A stretch of DNA of 64,000 nucleotides from Actinoalloteichus hymeniacidonis (GTDB lineage: Bacteria > Actinomycetota > Actinomycetes > Mycobacteriales > Pseudonocardiaceae): NCBI RefSeq assembly GCF_014203365.1, contig NZ_JACHIS010000001.1, positions 2,604,001 to 2,668,000 on the forward strand, in the 5' to 3' direction. Positions 1 through 24,360 of this stretch are shown here, one piece after another. How positions within the stretch are numbered: position 1 is the first letter of the stretch; the number at the start of each line of letters is the position of its first letter. A model generated the notes under the pieces. The model did not search any database. It was not told the origin of the DNA and saw only the letters and a program-made list of their open reading frames with translations. The position numbers and the translations under genes are program-made.

Positions 1-1
1 G

Positions 2-14764
<14,763 letters not shown>

Positions 14765-14799
14765 GAGGAGATCGCACCGGCTGTGGACCGCACCGCACG

Positions 14800-14997
14800 T
14801 GGGTAAGCCGCGGCATCGATACGAGAGATCGGCCTGCCGGACTCGTCGTAGCCGAAGTGCGCGATCCCACCCGGGCCGTCGGCGGAGACCAGCAGGCCTC
14901 GGTCGTCACAGCCGTAGGTGTTCAACCCGGTGGGCGTCCCAGCCCCGACGAGCCTGCTCGCGACGTCGTAATCGAGGATTCGTTCGGCGGTGGCCAC
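14800..14997 (-). pseudogene. RHS/YD-repeat protein fragment
   Basis: The minus-strand frame reads ILDYDVASRLVGAG, then DDRGLLVSADGPGG and FGYDESGRPISRIDAA. This is the YD-repeat pattern of RHS proteins, which are large secreted or toxin-delivery shells. Only about 65 residues remain, with no start, core or toxin end. One edge runs into the 3' end of the PKS gene and the other abuts an MFS remnant in a different frame, so it is a relic left by rearrangement rather than a gene. Confidence 0.6.
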
Positions 14998-15004
14998 CTC
15001 GGCG

Positions 15005-15305
15005 ACTGCTGTTCCGGCTTACGCAGGAACAGCGCGGCAACGGCCGCCTCGCCGAAGGTCAACAGCGCTCCGACGAGCAGTCACGCCCGCAACCCGGTCA
15101 GCGAACCCGCCTCTGCCGTGACGCCCTCGGTGATGGTCGCCGACGCGACGACTGCGGGCAGCACCGCGACACCGACGGCGCTGCCGATGTGCTGTGCGGT
15201 CGGTGCGAGCCCACCGGTGAGACCCCGGTCCGCATGGGACACGCCCGAGGTCATGATGCCGACGGGGGACATCACCGCGAGCACATGCCCGAAGCCGAGC
15301 GCTGA
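15005..15305 (-). pseudogene. MFS drug transporter C-terminal fragment with in-frame stop
   Basis: The minus strand encodes SALGFGHVLAVMSPVGIM, GLTGGLAPTAQHIGSAVGVA and, after a TGA at 15081-15083, LLVGALLTFGEAAVAALFLR. These match the last membrane helices of EmrB/QacA-type (DHA2) exporters, including the usual run of Gly before a helix. The stop splits the last helix from the rest, and the first ten or more helices are missing. It cannot make a working pump. Confidence 0.65.
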
Positions 15306-15334
15306 GGTCGTGATGACAGCGGAATGACGCCAGC

Positions 15335-16168
15335 TCACGCGAAGATGGTCGGAAGCCCGTACAGGATCGCATCCCGCCTGCGTTCGGCCGCCGCGATGTG
15401 CCCCGGACCGAGTCGGCTCGATCCACCGAGAATCCGATAGACCTCCGCCGCCTCCGTGGCCAGGATTCGAGCCTCGGTGACGCCATCGTGGAAGCGGCAG
15501 GACGGCAGCCGGCAATGCCACGCCAGCGTTTCCCCGCTGCGGTGTGATCCCTTGTCGACTCGCAGTAAGGCGTCCAGTTCTTGAGCAGTCACCACGTCCA
15601 CCGGGTTATCAGCAGGAGGTCGGAAGGAGGCCAACCGCTCGGCGAGGGCGAAGCGCGCGTCCGCGGCGGCAACGATGCGGATCTCGCCAGGGGAGAGCGC
15701 TCCGTACTTCACTCCCTCATACCCACCGAACACGAGGCAGTCCCGAACCCAGGTCTCCTCCGCATGGTCGAACCCGATCCGCAGCGAGGGTTCCCGAGGC
15801 GGCCGCGCGAGGTATCCGCTGCGGAGGTCACCGATCTCGTCCCGATCGAACGCCCACAAGGTGGCTCGGGCAGCGTCGATCGCAAATCGGGCCCAGAGGC
15901 GCCGGGCAAGCCCGCGCCCGCTTTCCGCCAATGCTGCCGCCACCCCGGAGCGCAGGCTCGCGATCTTCCCGTAGGCGAGGCGCGGGCCAGGGTCGTCCAA
16001 GTCGACACAGGCGGCGCGGAACAGTGCGGTCTCCGCGCGCATGACCACGTCCATGAAGAGCTTTGCCTCGCGCCCAATCGGCGGGTCGTCGACCTTCTCC
16101 CACCCCAACCGAACGTCCCTCAGCCGTTTCGCCGCCTTCTCCAGGACCCGACCGTGCTGTGCGGACAC
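15335..16168 (-). CDS. Uncharacterised 277-residue protein
   Basis: I do not recognise this family. The frame is intact and starts with GTG at 16168, preceded by a good ribosome binding site (GGAGGA, about 6 bases away). The product looks soluble and is rich in Arg, Ala and Leu. It shows no signal peptide or membrane segment. A compact H-C-x4-C-x2-H group (WHCRLPSCRFHDG) near the C-terminus could bind a metal. It is the only intact gene between decayed fragments, so it may be a recent arrival or a resident gene around which mobile DNA has decayed. No link to polyketide synthesis can be shown. Confidence 0.65.
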   Translation of the reverse strand: MSAQHGRVLEKAAKRLRDVRLGWEKVDDPPIGREAKLFMDVVMRAETALFRAACVDLDDPGPRLAYGKIASLRSGVAAALAESGRGLARRLWARFAIDAARATLWAFDRDEIGDLRSGYLARPPREPSLRIGFDHAEETWVRDCLVFGGYEGVKYGALSPGEIRIVAAADARFALAERLASFRPPADNPVDVVTAQELDALLRVDKGSHRSGETLAWHCRLPSCRFHDGVTEARILATEAAEVYRILGGSSRLGPGHIAAAERRRDAILYGLPTIFA

Positions 16169-16285
16169 TTGCTTCCTCCTGCCGCACCGCGCGGAGGTGA
16201 CGAGATGGATCGTCCCGCCACGGTCCGTCCGAAGTGCATGATGGCCGTTCGGTGCCCGCCGCCGAACCGAGGTTCGAGTGAGCTA

Positions 16286-16966
<681 letters not shown>

Positions 16967-17053
16967 CCATTGCGCAGAATCGTGGATGTCTCCTGTTGGG
17001 CAACGGGGTGACGCGCCGACGGGACTGCGGTGAGATGTCCGTTCAACCGCCGG

Positions 17054-17331
17054 CCGTCCTGCGGGACGCGACGCACTGGGACGATGTCGTGGCAAAGCTC
17101 GGGCTCGAACATCTCAGGCGCCACGATCTGCGGCATACGGGATTGACGTGGATGGCCGACGCGGGTGTGCCGGTGCACGTCCTTCGCCTCATCGCGGGAC
17201 ACGGTTCGCTGTCGACGACACAGCGATACCTACATCCCGACCGCCAATCCTTCGATGATGCCGGAGCGGCCCTCAGCGCTCACCTGACCGCCAGTAGGTC
17301 CACAGGTGGTCCACAACTCCGCGTGGTCTAG
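17054..17331 (+). pseudogene. Tyrosine recombinase (integrase) C-terminal fragment beside tRNA-Pro
   Basis: The frame ending at 17331 carries AVLRDATHWDDVVAKLGLEH, HDLRHTGLTWMADAGVPVHV, IAGHGSLSTTQRYLHPD and a final GAALSAHL. This is the C-terminal catalytic half of an actinobacterial phage or AICE integrase: the HxxR box, the Gly-His box and the Tyr nucleophile in QRYLHPD are all present. The N-terminal DNA-binding domain and the first catalytic Arg are gone and the upstream sequence is unrelated, so it is inactive. Integrases of this kind sit next to their tRNA target; pSAM2 of Streptomyces uses a proline tRNA. It lies 83 bases from the 3' end of tRNA-Pro, which suggests an old integration event. 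Confidence 0.8.
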
Positions 17332-17360
17332 ATCAACAGTGCCACCGCCACGACCACACG

Positions 17361-17406
17361 AAAAAGCCCGCTGACTTGGGCTTTCGCCTCAGTCAGCGGG
17401 CTTTTT
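17361..17406. terminator. Strong bidirectional hairpin terminator
   Basis: A perfect 16-bp inverted repeat (17361-17376 and 17391-17406) with a 14-base loop. The stem core is GCCCGCTGACT, and the outer A5/T5 runs become a U-tract in either direction. It lies just after the 3' end of the leftward tRNA gene and after the rightward integrase remnant, so it can end transcription from both. Confidence 0.9.
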
Positions 17407-17413
17407 CAGACCG

Positions 17414-17487
<74 letters not shown>

Positions 17488-18451
17488 GCCACACCTCATC
17501 GGTGCTCGCATAGCGTACAACACCCGACGAGCCCGCATGAACAGCACCCCCCGATCATGCCGGACTGGCTGTTATCGCAGGTGACAGCGTATTCAGTGTC
17601 GAGTCAGACGGCGGATCGTGCTGATCTCCGCAGGGCGTCGAGCGGAGCCGATCGGCGAGACTTCTGGGTAACCTGCTCAGGTTCCAGGGCAGACATGGCC
17701 CCTCGGCTGCGAAACGAACTCCTACGGCCCCGCCAGACAGGCGTCGCGCGCCGCACCACAGAAGCCGGCGATCGAGTCCTTCACGGGGAACTGATCGGCA
17801 AGGGTGGGCACCGGCTCGGCTGGGCAACGGGCGGGTACGCGCGCCGCGCTCTTTCCGCCCCAGTCGCCACTGTCGAGGTGTTCAGTGAGGGCCGCGAAAC
17901 TTCGGGGTTGTGGGAGCGGAAGGATCTTGGTTCACCAGGCAACGACCCAACCCGTCGACCGAGAAGCGGCCAGCCGATGTGAACGGGCAGCTTGCTCGCC
18001 ACGGTGACTTCCCGGTGATCGGCTGGGACAGCGTGATCTTTCGAGTATGGATCGGCGGTCGGACCGTCTCGCGGACGCAGGCACCGAGGTCTTCACCTGA
18101 TCGCCTGCTTCCGGCCACGGTGCGAGACCGACGGGCATCCCGCCGGTCTCGCCGCACCCCACCCCACCCCACCACGCCCCGCCATGACTCGATGCGGCCA
18201 CCTCGACGGACGTGCTTGCGGCCTTCACCGACGATCGGCCGCCGCGTTCCTCGGCGCATCCGGGGCATCGGGCGCGTACCGTAGTCCTTATCGGAGGGCG
18301 CGCACCTCGGCCCACTGTCTGTTGCCACAGCGGCGCGACGGTTCGGGAGCAGCCCTAGGCACATCGTCCGGGGCTCTCTGACGTTTTCGATACGGCCCTT
18401 GCCCGGTGGTGCGATCCGGTACTCGGCGGGAACCGCTTCGATGCGCCCCGA
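17488..18451. other. Gene-free stretch between tRNA-Pro and the LAL regulator
   Basis: About 960 bases with no convincing gene: the open frames here have no recognisable motif or good ribosome binding site. It contains a C-rich tract (CACCCC units, about 18155-18174) and a hairpin at 18124-18150. The first part probably carries the tRNA promoter; the rest is downstream sequence of the regulator gene. Confidence 0.6.
18124..18150. terminator. Possible hairpin terminator downstream of the regulator gene
   Basis: GAGACCG (18124-18130) pairs with CGGTCTC (18144-18150), and inside it CGGG pairs with CCCG around a three-base loop, with one A.C mismatch. There is no T-run, so if it terminates transcription it would be of the U-less kind. 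It lies about 300 bases past the stop of the leftward LAL gene. Confidence 0.35.
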
Positions 18452-21232
18452 TCATCGTCGCACCGCTTCGGCCGGGGTGTTGTCTTGGTACAGCTCGATC
18501 GGCAGGCCGGCGCGGCTGTCGACGTGGAGTTTGCGGTAGATCCGGGTGAGATGCTGTTCCACCGTGCTGACCGTGATGCACAGTCGTCGTCCGATCTCGC
18601 GATTGGTGTGCCCCATGGCGGCGAGCGTGGCCACCCGCCGTTCCGCCTCGCTCAGCAGCGCGAGGCCCTTGACGCTGGCCCGATGGTCGAGGTCCGCCGT
18701 CGGCTGCGCGGCGAGATGCCGGATGAGCTCGTCGGCGTGGCAGGTCTTGGCCTCCTCGGCGGCACGGCGGGCGATCGTGCTGGCGCGTCCGAACTCGCCG
18801 AGCTGATGGTGTGCCTTGCTCAGGTCGGCTAACGCGCGTGCCAGCTCCAAGCGATCGCCGCAGCGTTGCAGGCAGTCCACTGCCTCACGCAGCAACGCCA
18901 GGCGTTGGCGAGGTTCACAGGTCGCGGCGAGGACGCGCAGCGTGATGCCCTTGGTGCGGACTCCGATGCCAGCCGGATGATCGAGCTGCTCGGCGGCCAG
19001 ATCACGCGCCGTGGCGGTGTTGTCCGTCAGGAGGTGCGTTGCCGCCAGGTCGCTGCGCCACGGGATGAACGTCGGGAAGTCCATGTTCCACTGTTTCATC
19101 AGCGCACCGCACGCCTCGAAGTCACGGCGCGCGGCGAAGATCTGTCCTGCCGCCAAGTGCGCGTGCCCCCTGCCGTGTAGGTACTGGAGTCCGAAGACGG
19201 TCTGGAACACGTCGTCGGGGACCGATCGGAAGGCGCGTTCCATCGCGGTGTCCTGCCTGCCCACCGCAGCGTCGGCGCGCAGGAGGACGGACAGCGGCAG
19301 ACCGATGAGGACGCCCCAGCTCTGGGTGTTGAGCATGCCCAGCGCCCGGGAGACCTCGGCCAGAGCGTTGTCCAGGTCGCCCTTTCGGAGCCAGATCTGT
19401 GCGCTGATGCAGCCGAGCAATGCCTGCCAGGTGATGGCGTGGCGATCGCTCGCCTCCTTCGACAACAGTGACGTCCAGTGCTCCGCCCGGTCCAGCCGGT
19501 CGGCGTAGACCAGCACGGACACGGCGATGAGCATGATCTCCAGCGTCGTGTCCCCGAAGACGCAGTTGCGCAGGACGTACTCGGCGAGCTCGACCGCCTC
19601 GTCGGGGGCCTCCTCGGCCCAGACGAGCGTGAGTGCACGGATGGCCTGCGCCCACGGATTCCCCGAGACCAGTGTCGCGTCGGCCTCGTCCTCGCCCTGC
19701 TTGCAGAAGACGTCGTCGAGCGCGTCCGGCCGGACGTCCTTGCGTGGTTCCGGGCCGTAGACCCACGCGTAGGCCAGGCGTAACTCCGCTCTCGCTTGGA
19801 TGTCGACGAAGACGTCGTTGACGCTGTCGGTGGCGAGGAGTTCCCGGACCGCGCTGTGCTTGCCCTGCCACAGACGGGACCGGACCAGCGCGACCGCCGC
19901 GCTGTCGACGATCAGCCCCGCACGCAGGGCCGGTTGCAGCTGCGCGAAGTGCGGCATCGACGACGACGGCGTGAGCTGCCACTTCACCCGTGCCAGGGCA
20001 CTCTCGATGAGAGTGTGATCCAGGGGGTCGGCGCACGACTGCAGCGCCTGCTCCAGATACCTCAGGGCCGTACGCAGGTCGTCCTGGAGCAGAACCTGTT
20101 CTGCGGCGTCGCGGAGGACCTCCACCGCCCACGGCGGGAGGTCCTCCCGAGTGGCGAGAAGGTGTTCGGCGATGGAGACCGCGCCTGCCTGCTGGCGATG
20201 CAGCAGCTCGGCCGCGCTCAGATGCAGTACGGACTGCCGATCCGGGGGGATGCTATCGAGTACGACGCGCTGCGCCACCGGATGACGGAACCGCTGCCGG
20301 TGGAGCAGTCCCGCAGTGGTCAGGGTCTCCAGGCCCTGGGCCGCTGCCTGAGCCCTGATGCCGAGAAGCTGGCAGATCAACTCCGGGGAGGAATCCCGTC
20401 CCAACAGTGCGATGCCGTGGGCGAGGTCCAGCAGGCTCGAGTCCCAGCGGTGCAGACACGCCAGAACCTCGTGCTCGAACGCCGCGCCCACCCGAGTAGC
20501 CGCGTCCGCGCGATCCGGTTCGGCGGTGCGGTCCTCGATGAGAGCGTGCAGCAGGAGCGGATTGCCGCCGCTGACCGTGTGGAGATGGTCCACCTCGCGT
20601 TCGAAGAGTTGCCCGCCGAGCACGGCGACGGCGACCTCGGCGACCCCGTGTCGGGACAGGGCGTGTAGCGAGATCCGCTCATGTGGTTGACGGGTGATCT
20701 CGGCTCGGAACAGCGGTTGAGTCGGCAGCGGCTGAGCCCACTCGTTGAGCAGCATCAGCAGCCGAGTCGACCTGATGCGTCGTCGGACGTACAGCAGCGT
20801 CTGCAACGACGCCTGATCGGCGAACTGGATGTCGTCCACGGCGATTACCACCGGTTGATGCCGGGACATCGCCAGCAGCGCGTCGCAGACCTCGTGCGAT
20901 ACCCGCGCGTCGACCGGTGCGGCCGCAGCATCGTCGTCGGTGTCCGTCGTGGAGACGGTGACCAGACTGCGCATCCCGGTGCTCGGCTCGGCGCTCTGGA
21001 AGAGCTGGTCGATCACGCCCATCTGCAGGCGCATCTCGGCGCGTGAGCCGGTGGCGGTCAGTAGTAGCGCACCGGAGTCGGCGAGCTGATCGGTGAAGAC
21101 GTCCATCAACGCCGTCTTCCCGCTCGCGGGACCGCCGGTGACCAGTGCGACCTGGCCCTTTCCCATAGCAGTCTCGGCGTATAGCCTGTTCAACGTCTCC
21201 AATGCATCGTGTCGTTCGACCAGTAGTCTCAT
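18452..21232 (-). CDS. LAL-family (large ATP-binding LuxR-type) transcriptional regulator
   Basis: A 926-residue protein of the MalT-like LAL class, which commonly activates polyketide clusters. The N-terminal AAA/STAND ATPase has a Walker A (GGPASGKT, residues 33-40) and a Walker B-like VVIAVDDIQFAD. A long helical, TPR-like middle part follows, then a C-terminal LuxR helix-turn-helix (LLSEAERRVATLAAMGHTN and STVEQHLTRIYRKLHVDSRA). I chose the ATG at 21232 because MRLLVERHDAL matches the usual LAL N-terminus and GGGGGAAGG lies upstream; an in-frame start at 21289 is possible but adds unconserved residues. The gene has at least two rare TTA leucine codons (complement 18830-18832 and 19781-19783), which in Streptomyces would make it depend on bldA tRNA. 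It is the only regulator in the window and the natural candidate to bind the triple repeats at 24.2 and 62.2 kb. Confidence 0.95.
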   Translation of the reverse strand: MRLLVERHDALETLNRLYAETAMGKGQVALVTGGPASGKTALMDVFTDQLADSGALLLTATGSRAEMRLQMGVIDQLFQSAEPSTGMRSLVTVSTTDTDDDAAAAPVDARVSHEVCDALLAMSRHQPVVIAVDDIQFADQASLQTLLYVRRRIRSTRLLMLLNEWAQPLPTQPLFRAEITRQPHERISLHALSRHGVAEVAVAVLGGQLFEREVDHLHTVSGGNPLLLHALIEDRTAEPDRADAATRVGAAFEHEVLACLHRWDSSLLDLAHGIALLGRDSSPELICQLLGIRAQAAAQGLETLTTAGLLHRQRFRHPVAQRVVLDSIPPDRQSVLHLSAAELLHRQQAGAVSIAEHLLATREDLPPWAVEVLRDAAEQVLLQDDLRTALRYLEQALQSCADPLDHTLIESALARVKWQLTPSSSMPHFAQLQPALRAGLIVDSAAVALVRSRLWQGKHSAVRELLATDSVNDVFVDIQARAELRLAYAWVYGPEPRKDVRPDALDDVFCKQGEDEADATLVSGNPWAQAIRALTLVWAEEAPDEAVELAEYVLRNCVFGDTTLEIMLIAVSVLVYADRLDRAEHWTSLLSKEASDRHAITWQALLGCISAQIWLRKGDLDNALAEVSRALGMLNTQSWGVLIGLPLSVLLRADAAVGRQDTAMERAFRSVPDDVFQTVFGLQYLHGRGHAHLAAGQIFAARRDFEACGALMKQWNMDFPTFIPWRSDLAATHLLTDNTATARDLAAEQLDHPAGIGVRTKGITLRVLAATCEPRQRLALLREAVDCLQRCGDRLELARALADLSKAHHQLGEFGRASTIARRAAEEAKTCHADELIRHLAAQPTADLDHRASVKGLALLSEAERRVATLAAMGHTNREIGRRLCITVSTVEQHLTRIYRKLHVDSRAGLPIELYQDNTPAEAVRR

Positions 21233-21887
21233 GGTCAGTGCCTTCCCCCAGCGGCGGCCACGTGGAGATGTGGCGCCGATCGACATCACCGTGTGTCACT
21301 GCTTTGTGGGCGTGACGCCCCTTTGTCTCGGCTGCACTTCTCGTGGTGCGGAGGCAGAACTCCGCCGGCATCATGCGTCGTCTAATCGCATAGTAGGCCG
21401 ATTTCGATCAAGGTGATGACGGTTATTCACGGTGGGATGCCGAAAGGGCGGTATTGGTCTAAACCGACGAGATTGTTCCATGCTGAATTCATTGTGATCG
21501 GATCGTGACTACCGTTGGCTTACTTCCTGCGTCATTGCAGAGAGTTCCGCAGGTGGCTGCGCCGGGTCGCCGGTCGGGTTGTTCCAGCACTCGGTGACGA
21601 AGGTCTACCCACGGTGTTCGACGTCGATTTCCGAGGTGCTCGACGCCCCCTTCGGGGCGCCGCAGCCGGTCGTCCGAGCGTCGGTCTCGTGACGGCATCG
21701 TGATCGACGACCGGCACGTTCTGCGTGGTGATTTCGGTCGCATCCGTCGGGCGTCGGAAATCGGGCAGATGCCGCGTTTCGGAGTGTGCCGGTTGTTCGG
21801 CCCGCATTGCGGTCAGCCGTGTGTCCGCATTCGCCGAGACGGTGGGAAGGCCGGCGTGGCGGCGATTCCCGGATTACGAGCGGATGG
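21233..21887. promoter_or_regulatory. Upstream region of the LAL regulator, no gene
   Basis: About 650 bases with no credible coding sequence. The part nearest the regulator (about 21380-21500) is clearly richer in A and T than its surroundings, as promoters here tend to be. I saw no copy of the AGGGG triple repeat in it, so autoregulation through that operator is not indicated. Confidence 0.45.
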
Positions 21888-22493
21888 TCAGGGAGTCCCT
21901 GGAACCGGAGAATGCAGTGCGATGCAGTCCTCGTAGCGGGGGAGCACGCCGCGAGCCTCGGCCTCGGCGAGGGTGGGGGCGGCGGCGTCCTTGGCCGACC
22001 TGATCGGCGGTTCGGTGAGATTCCATGGCAGTGCCAGCGCGGGGTCCAGCGCGTCTACGTCGATCATCGTGCCGGGTACGTACACCTCGGAGCACAGGTA
22101 GTTCATGCAGGTGTCGTCGGTCAGCGCCAGAAACCCGTGGCCGAGTCCCTCCGCAAGGTAGACGGCCACCCCGGATTCCTCGTCCTGGTAGGTGACCGCA
22201 TGATGGCCGAACGTCGGCGAGCCGACGCGCAGATCGACGACGATGTCCAGCACCGCCCCGCGCACACAGCTGACGAGTTTCGCCTGACCGGGCGGCAAGG
22301 TGGTCCCGTGAATGCCGCGAAGGGTGTTCTTCGCCGAGACCGAGTAGTTCACCTGCGCCACCGAGAACGGCGTACCGATGGCCTCGGCCAGGACCTCGGC
22401 GCGCACCGCCTCGTAGAAGTGCCCTCGATTGTCGTAGAGCTTCTCCGGCGTGACCTGGAAGGCACCGGGAACCTGCGTCGGAGAAATCTTCAT
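21888..22493 (-). CDS. dTDP-4-keto-6-deoxyhexose 3,5-epimerase (RmlC-like)
   Basis: A 201-residue cupin of the RmlC family, which inverts C3 and/or C5 of dTDP-4-keto-6-deoxysugars. It has the RGIH motif (residues 59-62, catalytic His62), GQAKLVSCVRGAVLDIVVDLR on the cupin strands, the GHGFLAL motif and Tyr132 at the position of the catalytic Tyr. The length is normal for the family. Start: ATG at 22493 (MKISPT); a GTG two codons upstream is also possible. It lies 103 bases downstream of the 2,3-dehydratase on the same strand and is probably co-transcribed. Together they point to an L-configured or 3-epimerised 2,6-dideoxysugar. Whether it acts at C3, C5 or both cannot be told from sequence alone. 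Confidence 0.93.
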   Translation of the reverse strand: MKISPTQVPGAFQVTPEKLYDNRGHFYEAVRAEVLAEAIGTPFSVAQVNYSVSAKNTLRGIHGTTLPPGQAKLVSCVRGAVLDIVVDLRVGSPTFGHHAVTYQDEESGVAVYLAEGLGHGFLALTDDTCMNYLCSEVYVPGTMIDVDALDPALALPWNLTEPPIRSAKDAAAPTLAEAEARGVLPRYEDCIALHSPVPGTP

Positions 22494-22596
22494 GATCACC
22501 CTGTCTGAAGTGGAGGTGTATTGGGCTCCATCGGGCGGCTCGCGTCGACCCGTGGTCAGGAGCCGGGCCTGCGATCCGCTGTGGTCGACGGCGGAC

Positions 22597-24045
22597 TCAC
22601 CAGATGCTCTGGGCGCACGCCAGCAGGCTGCGCAACTCGACGTTGAGGTAATTGCTGTGGGCCAGCAGGCTCGTGAGCTGATACACCGTGACCCAGCAGT
22701 ATTCCTCCGGCACGTCCAACGGGAAGTCCTCGCCCGCCTCGATCACCAGATAGCGGTTGGCCGCGTGGAGGAAGCGCCCGCCCTCCTCCGACTGCATCAC
22801 GTCGTAGCGGATGGCGTGCGGCTCGGCCGCCGCCACGTAGTCCAGGAAATGCGGGCGGTGCTCCGGCGGGACGTCCCGATAGTTGGCGGGCTGACAGTGC
22901 ACGGTGGGCGCGATCTCCGCGCCGTTGAGCGAACCGGCGTCCGCCCTGGCCTGCACCAGCATGTGCAGGGTCCCGTCGACGATCTTGGCGATCAGAGCAA
23001 GCAGGCCGGTCTCTCGCGGGGCGACCAGTGGCTGCCGCCACGACCTGATCTCCCGGCTGTCGGCCTGAACATCCACCGCGACGACCTCGAAGTATCGGCC
23101 GGACTCATGGCTGATCGCCGTCTCCGACTGTTGCCAGCCGCCCTGCCGAACCTGGGTCAACGGGATGCGTGCGGCGATCAGCTCCCGCCGTGCTCTCAGC
23201 TCCGTCAGCCAGCTCAGCACCTCGCTGATCGAGTGCCGCGCCTCGCCCTCGCCCCGGGCGGATCGCAGGACGGACAGCGGGAACTCGTCGAGGGCTCCCG
23301 ATCCGACCCGGGCGCGGCTGCCTGCCTGCACGGCCACCGGGATACAGGAGAGCACCGTCCTGGCGTCCATGTTCACCAGGTGCTCGATTCGCAGCAGACC
23401 CCGGATCTGCCCCAGGGTCAGCCAGCAGAAGTCCTCGTCGACCATGACATCGTCGTCGGTCTCGACCACGATGTTGCGGTTCCTCTTGTGTAAGAACCAG
23501 GCGCCTTGTTCGGACTGCAGTGCGTCGACCAGCACGCGACTGTTCCGGCCGGGGGCGAAGTGCTCCAGATATCGGATCTCGGTGCCCTTGTGCACGCCCA
23601 TGTAGTTGCTGCGCGTGGCCTGAACGGTCGGCGACAGCTGCACCGTGTTCACATTGCCGGGCTCCATCTTGGCCTGCATCAGAAAGTGCAGGATGCCGCC
23701 GAACTTCTTCGCGAGGATGCCGAGTACACCGATCTCGGGCTGCACGATGATCGGCTGCCGCCAGTGTGAGATCCAGGTTCGATCCGTACGGACGTCGAGC
23801 CCGTCGATGGTGAAGAAGCGACCGGACTCGTGGCCGAGATTGCCGGTGGTCGGATCGAAGCTCCAACCGGTCAGATCGGCGAACGGTACGCGGGACACCT
23901 GGAAGGGATGGGCCTCGGCGCGTGACGCGAACCACGCCGCGAAATCAGCGGTCGGGGTGAGCGGACTGTCCTCGGTCTGCGCGGACAGCATGAAATCGCG
24001 CAGTACGTTCGAATTTTGGACGATGAGTTGTTGCTGCGCTGTCAT
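22597..24045 (-). CDS. dTDP-4-keto-6-deoxyglucose 2,3-dehydratase
   Basis: A 482-residue protein of the NDP-hexose 2,3-dehydratase family, which removes the C2 hydroxyl in the first step of 2,6-dideoxysugar synthesis. It is built from two similar halves, as in the family: RFFTIDGLDVRT...WRQPII with LHFLMQAKMEPGN in the first, and RYFEVVAVDVQ...WRQPLV with LHMLVQARADAGS in the second. Each half continues with SEQGAWFLH or SEEGGRFLH and a CW(L/V)T motif. The ATG at 24045 follows GAGG; the GTG two codons earlier is an alternative. The unstable 3,4-diketo product needs a 3-ketoreductase, which is encoded at 58.3 kb. The promoter region carries the triple repeat reading toward this gene. Confidence 0.95.
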   Translation of the reverse strand: MTAQQQLIVQNSNVLRDFMLSAQTEDSPLTPTADFAAWFASRAEAHPFQVSRVPFADLTGWSFDPTTGNLGHESGRFFTIDGLDVRTDRTWISHWRQPIIVQPEIGVLGILAKKFGGILHFLMQAKMEPGNVNTVQLSPTVQATRSNYMGVHKGTEIRYLEHFAPGRNSRVLVDALQSEQGAWFLHKRNRNIVVETDDDVMVDEDFCWLTLGQIRGLLRIEHLVNMDARTVLSCIPVAVQAGSRARVGSGALDEFPLSVLRSARGEGEARHSISEVLSWLTELRARRELIAARIPLTQVRQGGWQQSETAISHESGRYFEVVAVDVQADSREIRSWRQPLVAPRETGLLALIAKIVDGTLHMLVQARADAGSLNGAEIAPTVHCQPANYRDVPPEHRPHFLDYVAAAEPHAIRYDVMQSEEGGRFLHAANRYLVIEAGEDFPLDVPEEYCWVTVYQLTSLLAHSNYLNVELRSLLACAQSIW

Positions 24046-24197
24046 GCACACCTCGACAGGTCGATATCGAAACGTCAGTATTCTTATCGTTGTGCTGTAG
24101 GCGTGGAATGCATGAAGCTCAGTTGACGCGGAGTCCGCCCCGATTTTCGAGGAACAACAGGAGAGGGAACTTCTTCATTGATCTCGTTGGTCGAGAG

Positions 24198-24243
24198 ATT
24201 AGTAATCGAAACACCCCTAAGCTCAACCCCTAAAATCCCCTAG
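24198..24243 (-). promoter_or_regulatory. Triple direct repeat (putative LAL operator) with -10-like TAAT
   Basis: Read on the minus strand toward the 2,3-dehydratase, TAGGGG occurs three times, starting at 24242, 24232 and 24219 (steps of 10 and 13 bases). A TAAT lies at 24201-24198, exactly 18 bases from the start of the third copy. The same geometry recurs at 62199-62245. MalT-type regulators bind sets of asymmetric direct repeats, with the nearest overlapping the -35 region, which is what this layout looks like. Confidence 0.6.
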
Positions 24244-24333
24244 TCGGCGACCTGCGGCGTGGATCCAGGGAAACTCAAGGCTTTTCCAGACGTTCGTTCT
24301 TCAGCTCGGACACCCCGTTCTCCGTGGTGGATC

Positions 24334-24360
24334 TTAGGGGCAGGAGCGGGGATTCCGGGG
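24334..24360 (+). promoter_or_regulatory. Degenerate AGGGG-type repeats facing the glycosyltransferase
   Basis: On the plus strand, TTAGGGGC (24334-24341) is followed by CGGGGA and CGGGGT; the GGGG cores start at 24337, 24348 and 24357. The spacing (11 and 9) differs from the two clear triple repeats. A weak -10 could be the TTTTAAA near 24382. It may be the operator half serving the rightward operon. Confidence 0.35.

Noticed and set aside
17557-17982. Possible small gene between tRNA-Pro and the regulator
   Set aside because: No ribosome binding site, no family motif and mixed composition; listed as gene-free.
18155-18174. CACCCC tandem units as a short repeat array
   Set aside because: Only about three imperfect units; too short to be a CRISPR or a regulatory array.
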